Part shown: positions 1-9,709 of the stretch, piece by piece
Layout of the letters: each line of letters opens with the position of its first letter
Numbering within the stretch: the stretch's first letter is position 1
Source of the DNA: Alectoria sarmentosa
Lineage: Eukaryota > Ascomycota > Lecanoromycetes > Lecanorales > Parmeliaceae
Assembly: GCA_009733775.1 (NCBI GenBank)
Contig: WOGZ01000604.1
Location: 1-12,547 of the forward strand
Direction of reading: 5' to 3'
Length of the DNA: 12,547 nt
Notes under the pieces: model-generated
Seen by the model: the letters and a program-made list of their open reading frames with translations, nothing else
What the model was told of the DNA's origin: nothing
Databases searched by the model: none
Position numbers and translations under genes: made by a program

Positions 1-60
1 TTTTTTAAATTCTTTTTTAAATTCTTTTTTAAATTCTTTTTTAAATTCTTTTTTAAATTA
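1..60. repeat. Five tandem copies of a 12-bp unit
   Basis: The unit TTTTTTAAATTC is repeated head to tail five times, filling bases 1-60. The first four copies are identical and the fifth ends in A instead of C. Because the array begins at base 1 it probably continues outside the window. Perfect copies inside heavily mutated sequence suggest recent slippage or expansion, later than the mutation of the surroundings. Confidence 0.95.
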
Positions 61-1391
61 TTTTTCAATAATTAAAGTTTTATTAAATTGATTTTTCGTT
101 ATAATTGTGTTATTCGCTTTTAATAATTATAAACGATATTATTTACTTATTTAATAATAAACTTAAATTTATATAAAAATTTTATAATATCGTTTTTATT
201 AATAATAGTTTTATGAAAATGAATTGCGAATTCGCGAAATTCGTTTCGTTTAAAACGAAATTAATTTAATATATTAAAAAACTTCTTAAATATAATTTAT
301 ACTTTATATAATAATTACTTATTAATAAAAGTGTATTATAAATTTAATTTATTATGTTATTGAGAGAGGTTTTTAAATATAATTAAAATACGATGTGATT
401 TGATTTTATTTAAAAGATTTTAAATGTAATTTTTATTTTTTATTTTAATAAAGATTATATAAATATTATAATAAAAAAAAATAAAAAATAAAAAAAATAA
501 AAAAAATATAATGTTAAAAAATATTATAATAAAAAAAAGATTTAAAATTTCTTATTTGATATATTTAACGATTTTCGTATAATAAAGAAATTTAATTTAA
601 TATATAAAATAATAATAAAAAATATTATTTAATCGTTTATTTATTTATTAAACTTTTATAAAAACAATATATTAATTAAATAACGTTTTTTCAATTTTGT
701 TATTTATATAAAAAGTTTTTATTATATCGTCGTCGATTTCGTGCGAGAAAATTTAATAATGCGAAATGAAAAAGATAAACTTTAAAAGATTATAAAATTA
801 TAATTTTTTATTCGATAATAATGTCGTAAAAGATTTAAGTATTTTTGATAATAATCTTTTAAGCGATATAATTAACGTTGTTTTAATTTGAATTATATAA
901 AAGTAATATATAATTATTTCTTTCGATTCGTTAATTAAATAAATGTTTTAATACTTTTTTTATATTCGTTATTATTAACGAGATAAATCGTTATCTCGAT
1001 ACGAATTATTCGAATTTTTAATTATCATAAATAATTTAATTTAGAAATACAATATCTTAATAATTTTTATATTTTAATAAAGTTTCTATTAACACGATTC
1101 TTTATATTCGTTAATTAATATAAATAAAATAAGTAAAGTAATTTAATTGTGATATTAAAATTGATATAAAGTTATATTATATAAATATATTAAATAAAAC
1201 AATTAAGTAAAAAGAAACATATATATAAAAAAAAGACGTTTATATAAAAATAAATATTTTTATTAAATTACGCTAAATTCAATCGAGTAATATTAAAAAA
1301 ATGTGATATTAAAAAAAAGTTAATTTTATTAAAAATATAAAATACGCTCGTAATACGTTTTATTACTTTATTTTATTTAACTTTAAGAGAT

Positions 1392-1428
1392 TATATATAT
1401 ATATATATATATAAATTATATATATATA
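1392..1428. repeat. TA dinucleotide microsatellite
   Basis: Eleven TA units at 1392-1413 are followed, after a 3-base AAT break, by six more at 1417-1428. This is a simple-sequence repeat inside the AT-rich block. No function is implied. Confidence 0.9.
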
Positions 1429-2190
1429 TTAAAAGATTATATGCGAGTATTAAGAATTTAATTTTAAATATAAAAAAAGATTTAATAACAAATTGCGCTT
1501 TTTATCGTTATATATAAATTGTAATTTAAATGCGATTAACGTATAATATATATAAATTATAAATCTTACTTTAAAAGCGATAAAAAAGTTTATATAAATT
1601 TATAAAAAAAAATTAACACAATTTTTATAATAAATTTCGTAATATATTTTAACTTTTTATTTTATATTATTTCGTTAATTTTTATACGATATTATTATAC
1701 GAATATATAAATATAATTTTAAAAAATCGTAAAAATATTATTAATAATTAAGTTATATTTTATAAATATAAAATTTAAATATTAAAGTTCGTGTATATTT
1801 AATTTTACTTTTTAATACTTTTTTCTTTTTTTATATTATTTACTTTATTAACTTTTATATTAAATTTATAAATTATCGCTTTTAAGAAAAACTTTAATTA
1901 AATCGTTTAAATTCGAAATTAAAAATATAATAATATAAATGTAATTTATCGTAATTAAATCTTGAATCAAAGATTTAACGTTCGCATATATAAAAATGCT
2001 TTTACGAGATTCGTTTTCTTAATAAATTTTCAATAAATTTTTATATTATAATTTTTTTATTAACGTTATAATTTTATAAGATTTTTTATATACGAATATT
2101 TTTACATTTTTGATACGAGTTAATATTTTATTTGTAATATATCGTTATTGCGAAAGATTTACGTAAGATATAAATCGTAAAAGCGTTATC

Positions 2191-2718
2191 AGCCTGCAAA
2201 GCCTGTTTATAAAGTGGGTGTTGTACAAAAGATGCTTCTGATAGGCTATTAGTATCATTGCGAAAAACCCCCTGCCGACCTTAAAGTACCCTAGAACCAA
2301 TAGGCCCCGATTTCCCGATGTCTTGGCATTCCTCAGCCAACGCTAATTACTCAGCCATCAGTCTAGTCTTAGGTGTCCTTCTCTAAGTCTTTCACGAGGG
2401 AGGATCTGGTAAATCAACCACCCCTCGCACAACCTCTTGAATGTCATAATACAAATGAACCGAGATAGTGTCTTCCATTTTACTTACATGTTCCATCCTC
2501 AAATCTTAGCGTGGCGGAATCAGAAATGTAGAATTTCCTCTATGTATACCGGATTAAATAAGTGTAAAGTACTGTTACATGCGCTATACTTTCCATTGGC
2601 TGAGGTTTAGGAGCATCCTAAACGGCGAGGTCCCACTACTAATTCAACTCTTTCATGATCAAAAATTGAATTCCTTTAAAACTCGTGCGCTCTGATCAAA
2701 GGCCGTGAGAGGTGTGAG
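2191..2718. other. Non-coding region upstream of the rhomboid gene
   Basis: Base composition is normal from here on. I find no reading frame with coding character, no tRNA and no recognisable repeat. The stretch presumably holds the promoter and 5' untranslated region of the rhomboid gene starting at 2719, and so puts only about 530 bp between that gene and the AT-rich block. No distinct promoter element can be defended. Confidence 0.6.
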
Positions 2719-4425
2719 ATGACAGTGGTCTTCTCGGTGGCATGGCAATCTTTTCGCCTCGGGCTACACGCCTCTCCGGTTGGACGGGCAGGTCTCGCAA
2801 CGCTGTTGGAGACCCTCAGCTCCTCAAGCCAGTCAAAACAGCACTTCCGTAGTATACATGGATTTCGCAGGTGCTCACCAGTCTGTTCTCCCCAACCATC
2901 CTATGCGAGGCCAAGAGCTGCTACTCATGGGCTTTTCCTCCAACGAGGCGGACAGGCAAGATGCGCAAGCCTGTGGAGGAACAAGCCGGAGGAGCCATCG
3001 AGGCAAAAAGCTGCTCAAAACGGAGCTCTAATGTCCCGAGCTGAGATCAACGCAGTATTTGGACAGAAGGTAGACCGGAAAGATGGAAATGACCTCCTGA
3101 AGCGTCTACAAGAAAACAGACATCAAGGAACTCTGGACCAGAAGTTGCCATATCCTGATGCCTGGATAGACAAAGGCATGACGTACCTCCGTGCGAAATA
3201 TCCTCTCGACGAAGATGCCGCAATCATCGCACGCATAGACATGGAGGAGGACCGGCAATTTCGCCTGCCTCAAACGGACATCGACCAAAGTCCTTACGCG
3301 GTGTCTCAATTCGATAAGTTCAGACAAGAAAACATAGAAAAACGTGAACGAGATAAGGCAAAACAAGAGAAGCAAAATCAAAAGGGTCTAGCAGAAGAAG
3401 ATCCAAAGGCGGATAGGAGGGTGACAGTAAGAGATGGTACGGCCCTTGTCCAGCTACGCCCTGAGCCAGAATGGGTCCAAAGGTATCGAGACAAAGCGCA
3501 GATGAAGGAGCTCCCGGATATGTCAGCATGGGCAAGACTGGTACCCTCTGGTCTTGTGACAGTCGCAGTGGTAACACTCGCCATTTTTCTTGCACAAAGT
3601 TACAAGCAGCCTTCGCGCAAAGCCCGACTTTGGCCAAATCTACCACCGGCTGCTGCCACCGTCCTTACCATTATTGGTGTCAATGCTGCAGTCTTTGTGC
3701 TGTGGAGGTTACCGCCCTTCTGGAAATTCCTGAACAGAAATTTCCTTGTGGTGCCTGCATATCCGCACTCGATGTCAATGCTTGCGGCTTCTTTCAGCCA
3801 TCAGTCCTTCGCTCATTTGCTCTCAAACATCGTCCCTCTATGGCTCGTCGGTACTCGCCGTATGTCTACACCAACCCTCTTTCCTCCAATGCGCTGGATC
3901 TAACCATGCCAAATAGTACACGACGATATTGGTCGCGGGCCGTTTCTAGCCCTTTACTTTTCCAGTGCAGTACTTGCAGCATACATACCCATGGTTGTTT
4001 ATGTCATGAAAGAATTCTTGGGTACAAGTACGCTAGGAGCTAGTGGGGTTGTAACAGCGCTTCTTGGGGCATCTTGCGTCCTCCATGAAGGGTAAGCTGC
4101 ATGTTGCGGAAGCGACTTCGACCATTACTGACGCTCATCTAGCCAAAACATCACAATTCCTTTCTTACCACCAGAATGGACCCGAGGCGTAGATACGGGG
4201 GTTATGCTTGCCGTCTTCATGCTGTTGGAAGTGATGAGCCTGCGCAAGTGGGGTATCAGGCCCACCAAATTGCTCAACACAGGAAGGCCACACGTCGACA
4301 ACATGGGCCACTTGGCCGGTTATTTCACAGGTATCGGTGCTGGCGCACTCATTCGGTCTACCGATCCTAAATGGAAGAACGCTGAGAGAAAACATTTCTT
4401 CACAAAGGACTTCGCTAAGGGGTAA
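2719..4425 (+). CDS. PCP1: Mitochondrial rhomboid protease, Pcp1/PARL type
   Basis: Intramembrane serine protease, expected in the mitochondrial inner membrane; in yeast Pcp1 processes the fusion dynamin Mgm1 and cytochrome c peroxidase. Exons by reading: 2719-3859, 3917-4091, 4143-4425, giving 532 aa. Intron 1 (3860-3916, GTATGT, branch CTAAC, TAG) restores VGTRLHDDIGRG across the junction. Intron 2 (4092-4142, GTAAGC, branch CTGAC) also keeps frame. The N-terminus (about 1-95) is rich in Arg and Ser with few acids, like a mitochondrial presequence. A charged, coiled-coil-like stretch lies near 200-235, then hydrophobic segments from about 277. Family motifs are complete: His361-x4-His366-x3-Asn370 (oxyanion side), GASG with catalytic Ser423, and GHLAGYFTG with catalytic His495. 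The one-plus-six membrane layout fits PARL/Pcp1 rather than the short Golgi rhomboids. The start is the first in-frame ATG; the extreme N-terminus is the least certain part. Symbol given by family resemblance. Confidence 0.92.
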
Positions 4426-4971
4426 GGTCTCGCCTTTGCACGATTGGAATTCCGTACTTTCGAATAGTACAAAGTGTCATTAGCACTCATGGCCCATTTT
4501 TGTACCAACACCTCTTGCAGTCAAGACACTTGCTTTCAAGGCTGCTCCAGTATAAGATGATGGACACCTATGCACTCGAGCTTTGAGGTGTGAGTTTTTC
4601 AAACAAAAAGAGAGCCCAATAAGATCGTTCTAGGCTCATATACTCCGTGGGATTAACCGTTGCTAATAGCTCGATTTGACTGGTAAACGGGGATGCGACT
4701 AGGTTGAAGAAGATGTTGTAGGCCACTGCTTCGGCGAACACTCTACTCAGAACAAGAGAAGGCCACAGGTTATCAGTATAGAGTATTTAGGCAAAAGCTA
4801 GGTCCCTGACATCAAGTCTGCCTGTGCATGCACTTATCCTAGGTGTTGACGCTGCCAGAGAGACGCAAAGCCTCCACCTTTGCGCGGAACGTGGACGATC
4901 CTGTGTCCAAACGTCAATTCAGTTGGGCCCCATTTCAGCTGAATCGAAATAAATAGTAGTACTGTAGACCG
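4426..4971. other. Non-coding region between converging genes
   Basis: This lies between the stop of the rhomboid gene and the fossil stop of the minus-strand phosphatase pseudogene, so it should hold two 3' ends facing each other. No coding stretch is seen apart from a possible short alternative last exon of the rhomboid gene (4521-4560), which I consider doubtful. No repeat or RNA gene recognised. Confidence 0.6.
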
Positions 4972-7246
4972 TCAGCAATGAATCTTCTTCGAAGCTCTTG
5001 ATTTACTACTGAACTCATAATCCTCCGTCCTCACCTCTTTATCGTGATGATCCACTTCCACTCGAAACACACGTCCAATCCATGGCTAATGTGCCTTCGC
5101 CCATTCCACTTGTAGCAGGATGCTCCGTGCCTGCACCTTCTTCGCCATGATGCAGCGGGAAATGTCCGTTGTTTACACTTTGTTCCATCTGTGGGAGTCC
5201 TTGATGGCCTATTGTCTCCATTGATGCCATGGCCATTTGCGTGGATTGAACCTACAGAGCCCAAAGGACTGGCACTCATGATCGCATAACCTCTTATAGG
5301 CCCCATGCATCTTTTTAATCGCAATGTTTTGTTCGAGTCTCAACGGTCCTTGTCGAATCTTTTTCATTGGCGATTCATGTGTGTCGTAGTCGCGATGGTA
5401 TATCTTGTTTCTCCGTGCCAGGAGGTCCGTTATCGCTTCAGGGGGTGGCCTATTCGTTAAAGCTGACGAAATCACATCTGCCATAGAACGGGGATTATGC
5501 TCTACTGATTCCCAGCTCGGGCTTTGTGTAAAAGCGCCCAGGGACTGCACGGTGGATGTCTCCGCTAAGGTTGGTCTTGGGCCAAAGATTGAAGATGCAG
5601 CAAAAGATTCTTTCTCTCGTGTCTGTACCGGCGCGCAGTGTATTGATCATCGAAGCCTATCACTGGAGACGCCAAGAAGGTTTCGCGCCAAATCAGTCTA
5701 GGGTAAGGTAGGCGATAGGGATCCTTAGGAGGATGATGAGGTGGCTGATTCTGCAATTTCCTTCCATGGAGAGCTCAGAGCAGATTGGTTGGATGATCAA
5801 GCCGTAGGTCTCTGGGTATTTGAAGCTTCGGCAAGTTCTCTCGGTGCGGGCGTTAATACCAAGGAAAACAAGACGGGCGCCCAAGCGCATGCAGAGAGAA
5901 CGGGATTGTTCCAAAAAATATGCCCCAGGTCGTTCTCCTACTATAAAGCTGGAGTTTTCAGGCAGCTGTTCGAGAACGAAAGTCTCGCATGGTAGAATCT
6001 TCTGCGTGATAGGGGTAGCGAATGAAGTTTTGGGAGGTGGGAGGTGGGACGTGGTGTTGGAAGAAGCAATAATGCTTGTACGAGACACCAACCGATGCTG
6101 CGGAAGACAGCGCTTTTCATAAGATTTTGGGAGTAAGATCCGAACTCGTGTGTAGTGTCATATTCACTGTTAGCTTCGTTGGAGGAGACTCAAGAGTGAA
6201 GGGCATACCGTGGTCCTCGCAGATGTTTATTTGCGAAATCTGGCTGTTAGCAATTGCAAAGGACTCTGTGGGGAACCATTCCAGCTAGACAACCTCTTCG
6301 TCGACCTTTCATTTCGCGAGAGATGATTGCAACCCAGAATCTGGCAATGAAAGTGTTTTCGAAACACCTCTTCAACTCAAAGCGTCATGCGAGTTGGACG
6401 AAGGTCATTTAAGTGGAAGATTGCATAGTTAGCAAAGTAGTACAAATCGCAGGCAGCTCGCAGCTCTTCGTCGAAAGGATAGTCTCTCATCTTTCTCGGG
6501 TTCCAAATGTCTGGCCATGCTTTCAGAGGGCTGTCTACCCTCACACCATCATTATAGATTTGGTCTCCTCCTCCTACCATGGCATAGAATAATTTCTATA
6601 CGTATATACGGAGAGCATCGTTCCACAATATGGAGCCTGACCATTCATCCTCATCTGTTCCAGCAGAGAGATCATTGCAGGAATGAAACGTGATACGCAT
6701 GAATTGAAGCAGACGGTATCACAAAAGTACGGAAAGGAAACGTTCCGGATTTGCTGCCCGAAGGTTGTACATTTGTCAGAGCATACTAGCAGCGTGCCCC
6801 ATGATTCTGAAAGGCAAATCCTATTGCAAAAAGCCAGAACGCCTTGACCAAGTCTCGATAGAGCTTGACACCGGATTCGTCACTCGTATGACATGCTTCT
6901 GGTAGGTTGGGAGTCGATCCCTTGCGTACATTCATGGGCTCGTCAACACTCGGCAGTGGGAAACCATTCTGCCCCGCATGACTCTGAACTCCGAGCACTC
7001 AAGCTTCAGACGTTGCTGAGCTGAAATTGGTTTGACAACGACTGAAACCCTCAAATGCCATACGGGAACCTTGGACCTAACAATTCGCATGCCTCTATAA
7101 TTCAATGGCGGTCCACACAAGATGTCCAATCCGTGATTGACAACTGGAGGACTTGGACTCTTGAGTGGCGGAAGGCCGGGATCCTTGACAGCTGGAGTAG
7201 CCGATTCATTGTTACGCAAGAATGACGCCGTGGGTTCGTCTGGCAT
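4972..7246 (-). pseudogene. Decayed PhoD-like phosphatase gene
   Basis: Relic of the large cytosolic-type PhoD-like (PhoD_2) phosphatase of filamentous ascomycetes, metal-dependent phosphoesterases of unknown substrate. Reading down the minus strand, blocks occur in family order but in changing frames: DILCGPPLNYRGM (about 7126), GVKLYRDL...FWLFAI (about 6872), FMRITFHSCN (6703) and VGGGDQIYNDGVRVD (about 6577), SFAIANSQISQINICEDH (about 6260), FGSYSQNLMKSAVFR (about 6144), GERPGAYFLEQS and NARTERT (about 5930-5860), RETFLASPVIG and DDQYTARR (5690-5620), MADVISSAL and LLARRNKI (5500-5420), NGHGINGDNRPS (about 5230), LHHGEEGAGTEHPA (about 5160), RVFRVEVDHHDKE (about 5070), ending at TGA 4974-4972. 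All three frames are used, a TAG stop sits at 6598-6596, and both metal motifs are spoiled (family DDHD reads EDH then breaks; family GDVH reads ETST). The span of about 2.3 kb roughly matches a full-length gene, so it decayed in place. The 7246 ATG is a guess. Confidence 0.85.
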
Positions 7247-8128
7247 CTTGTTGTGCTGTGGATCTGGGCAGATCAAGGCTACGTGGGCCGTGATCCTGAT
7301 TGGCTTCTCTTTTCTTGTGTTGTGGAGATTCGTTAGGTTGTGATCTCGTTGTATGTTGGAGCTTGGATGGCGAAGGAACTAGCAGTCTTTTGGGGCGCCA
7401 CATTAAACTCGAAGTTCAGAAAGCTTGGTATAGGAGAAACGGGAGAAGAAAGACTGTGGATCTAGTTGCTGCAGGGAATGGATAACTGAGAGTACATTAG
7501 TTGCCAACAACCACTTTGGAAATGCAACAGGAGCAGGTGCAAGTGCAGGTGAGAAAGGAGCATGGGGTCGGAGAACACCTTCCCCCCCCCCTTCAAAAAA
7601 AAGGCTGCCATTAGGGAAGAGGAGCGAGAATGGGAGAGATGTTTGCTTGGTTCAAGACTATTATTGTTAAGTACTGTTCCCTACTACAGAGAAGAAAGAT
7701 GACTTTTGTATGTAATACTAGAGTCGTTTGCCAGCTTCATCTTGCGGGCAGCGGGAGATCTACACCTAACGTGCTGACCAATTCGCAGTCTTGTAAGATA
7801 CAACCACATACAGGCAGGATATCATGCACATGCTCAAAAATCATCTTATTGTCGGCGTCCTACTTGTAGTACAACCCTTGCGCAGGCACAGAACATGCTC
7901 GGGCTATTGGAATGTTACATACTGTAAAGTCCTTGAAGCGAATTGTAGGTCATCAAAGCTGTGCCTCTGACTCGGTTAAAAAACGACGTCCGCATTATCT
8001 ATCCATTGCTTCCTCTGCCTCTTTGGTGGAAAGGCCGGAAGATGACCATAACTTTGTCATATCACCCGCTATGCAATAAAACGCTAAACATTGCTGAGTT
8101 GCTACGTTCAATTTCTGCAACTTGCCAT
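7247..8128. other. Non-coding region with a C10 tract
   Basis: This stretch separates the 5' end of the phosphatase pseudogene from the stop codon of the MOB gene, so it would have held the promoter of the former and holds the 3' untranslated region of the latter. No reading frame shows coding character. A run of ten C at 7582-7591 is followed by eight A at 7595-7602, and just upstream (about 7530-7555) is a short GCAGGTGCAAGTGCAGG imperfect repeat. Nothing else stands out. Confidence 0.55.
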
Positions 8129-9709
8129 CTACTGAGGCGGCACAATAGCGCAAGCGCCGTTTGCTGCGTCGGCAGGAATAGAACCGTTGGCAATCCAAAT
8201 GTCGATTAAAGGCTGCATCGGCTCCGCATCCCTGTCCGCGAGAAGGCCATAGAGTTTGGCGACCGTGCAGAAGTGGACGAAGCAAGAATTGAGGTCTGTC
8301 CAACCTTGTCCGTTGTTCTGCCCGCTCAGGTGCCAGAAAGGGTCGACCCAATGAGAGTGATAAAGATGCGCGTAAATTCGGAAGATCTGACGGAAGCATG
8401 TGCGGCAGTCGTGGAGAAATGTTTCAGGGAAGCCTGCGCTCTTGCCAACCCAATTGCGACCATCAGCATTCACGCCGCCGGGCGCGATTGTACCCGCGGA
8501 TCCAGCAGGAGCTTCGGTAGGGAATGCCTTAGGATCGTGGATCTTGCCATTCATCCACCTCTGCACTAGAGAAATGTATTGCGGTGCTGACACAGGGATT
8601 GGGTCTTTCTTGTGGTCCAGCCAGGTGTATGTGTGGCTGTCCAAGGTCAGAGACATCTCTTCATAGGTCATTGGATAAACCCACCGCCCAGCAGCCATTT
8701 TCGGGCATGAGTCGGAGTTGCAGACTGGCTTTCCTGTGTTGTGATCTGTCTCCTGGATGCATTGCCCAATGGTCGAGACAATGCGATAATTCTCGACAGC
8801 TGTCCGATTACACGTAAGCAAATCCGTAATTCATAGAACATGTCAACAACTCTACGGACTTTGGTGAGCGAGCCAATCCGCAATGTCCACATTTGCAGGC
8901 TGAGCTGCTAAAGGCATAAAATTGCCTTTCACTCCGAGCTTGGCGTACTTCTCTCGGAAGAAAAATTTAGGCGGCTCAGCTGCAGCGGGTTGTTCCGCAT
9001 TATTGGCGACGTTGTCTGAGTTCGGACCATTGTTTGATGAAAATGATGAAGATTGATTGAGAGGCGGCATCGTTGGAGAAAAGGTAGTCGGCGAAGGATT
9101 TGGGGAGCCGTTGGCTCTCTGCTGGGTCGTATTGAGATTTCCGGTGCCTTCGTTCTGACGATTGAAGCCTTGTCGCCTAAAGTAGCACACCAAAGTCAGT
9201 AAGTTGAGCGATTGATCTTGATAGCATAAGAAGGACAGTCAGCTCGTGCTCTGCAAAACTCGTTTCGGACTGTAAGAAGAATGGAGGATACCGCATGTCC
9301 ACTGCATTGGTACGAAGATGTCCCCTCGAAGGCATAGTCTCTGTAAGGCGGATTACAATACAGAACGGCATAATTGATGTAACTTGAAAATACGACAGGA
9401 AGAAGTGCATGTGTGGTGCGGAAGGATCAAAGGAAAAGCTAGTAGCAGCATCCCTCAATGCCATTACCAGGGAGCGAAGGATGACGCCGTGGCATGATGA
9501 TGGAAATGCAGGATGAAAGATCCAGAATCTCGCATACGGAAAGAAATGATGATTGGCCGCTGAGGCGAGTAAGCAAATCTTCTATTGCTGGTCATCCAGA
9601 CAGAAGCCAGACAGCAATGACTCCATGCCCAACAGCTTTTGACATATGCACGCAAAAGTTGAAATCGCTTTCGTAGTAAGACTTACATGTTGCGGAGCCA
9701 AGAAGTCAT
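8129..9709 (-). CDS. MOB2: Mob1/phocein family protein, Mob2-like
   Basis: Non-enzymatic coactivator of NDR/LATS-type kinases; Mob2 proteins partner the Cbk1/Orb6/COT1 kinases in cell polarity and hyphal growth. Exons: 9709-9687, 9176-8860, 8799-8685, 8636-8129, giving 320 aa. All junction phases agree. Exon 1 encodes only MTSWLRN plus two bases of the next codon before a GTAAGT donor. Residues about 15-75 are Asn/Ser/Pro-rich. VKGNF...VDIADWLAHQ (about 90-113) resembles the Mob2 KGSF...VDxxEWLA segment. The zinc site of the fold is intact: Cys140-x4-Cys145 and His242-x4-His247 (YAHLYHSH). Between FPTE (193) and GFPETF (220) lies an insertion of roughly 20-25 residues containing TIAPGGVNADG, longer than in yeast or animal Mob proteins. 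The protein ends DIWIANGSIPADAANG...PPQ. Family assignment is firm; the Mob2 subtype is inferred from the N-terminal motif. It is divergent from LEO1. Confidence 0.9.
8637..8684 (-). other. Predicted 48-nt stop-free intron in the MOB gene
   Basis: On the minus strand this runs from GTGGGT to GGACAG with a CTGAC branch-site match 12 bases before the acceptor. It is a multiple of three and has no stop, so it can be read through as 16 residues (WVYPMTYEEMSLTLDS). Removing it yields MAAGRHTYTWLD, which matches the Mob spacing between the zinc-cysteine MxAG segment and the YxWxD strand. Keeping it puts 16 residues inside that conserved core. I therefore treat it as an intron; retention would give a 336-aa form. 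Confidence 0.75.
9177..9686 (-). other. Long first intron of the MOB gene
   Basis: Donor GTAAGT at 9686, branch CTGAC and acceptor TTTAG ending at 9177. At 510 nt it is about eight to ten times longer than the other introns here. It follows a 23-nt first exon whose last two bases complete a Met codon with exon 2. The reading frames inside it do not look like coding sequence. Regulatory content is possible but not visible. Confidence 0.75.

Larger units (their letters stand above)
1..2190. repeat. AT-rich, RIP-like gene-free block
   Basis: This stretch is almost entirely A and T and holds no credible reading frame on either strand. The few C residues sit mostly in CpG, with some CpT. CpA is rare, I noticed no CpC, and GG is almost absent (one near 368). 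That is what remains when RIP has converted CpA, then CpT and CpC, to TpN in repeated DNA, so the block is probably decayed transposon material, now likely heterochromatin. No transposon protein or terminal repeat can still be recognised. Composition changes within a few bases near 2185-2192. Mitochondrial DNA is an alternative reading, but the preference for CpG and the direct join to nuclear-type spliced genes argue against it. Confidence 0.85.

Noticed and set aside
1..2190. AT-rich block as mitochondrial DNA or a replication origin
   Set aside because: No mitochondrial gene, tRNA or rRNA fragment is recognisable, and the CpG-retaining pattern is better explained by RIP. No origin motif can be defended.
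3851..3916. GTACTC at 3851 as the donor of rhomboid intron 1
   Set aside because: It keeps the frame but removes the conserved GTR. GTATGT at 3860 is a better donor and gives VGTRLHDDIG.
3471..4043. 190-codon plus-strand open frame overlapping the rhomboid gene
   Set aside because: It is out of frame with the rhomboid protein, which carries all family motifs across two well-formed introns. The overlap is a shadow.
5405..6288. Plus-strand open stretches of 60-100 codons (for example 5405-5701, 5741-5995, 5820-6122)
   Set aside because: They lie opposite recognisable PhoD-like blocks on the minus strand and show no family features of their own.
8273..8817. Plus-strand open frames opposite the MOB gene
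   Set aside because: They are complementary-strand shadows; the minus strand encodes a zinc-site-bearing Mob domain.
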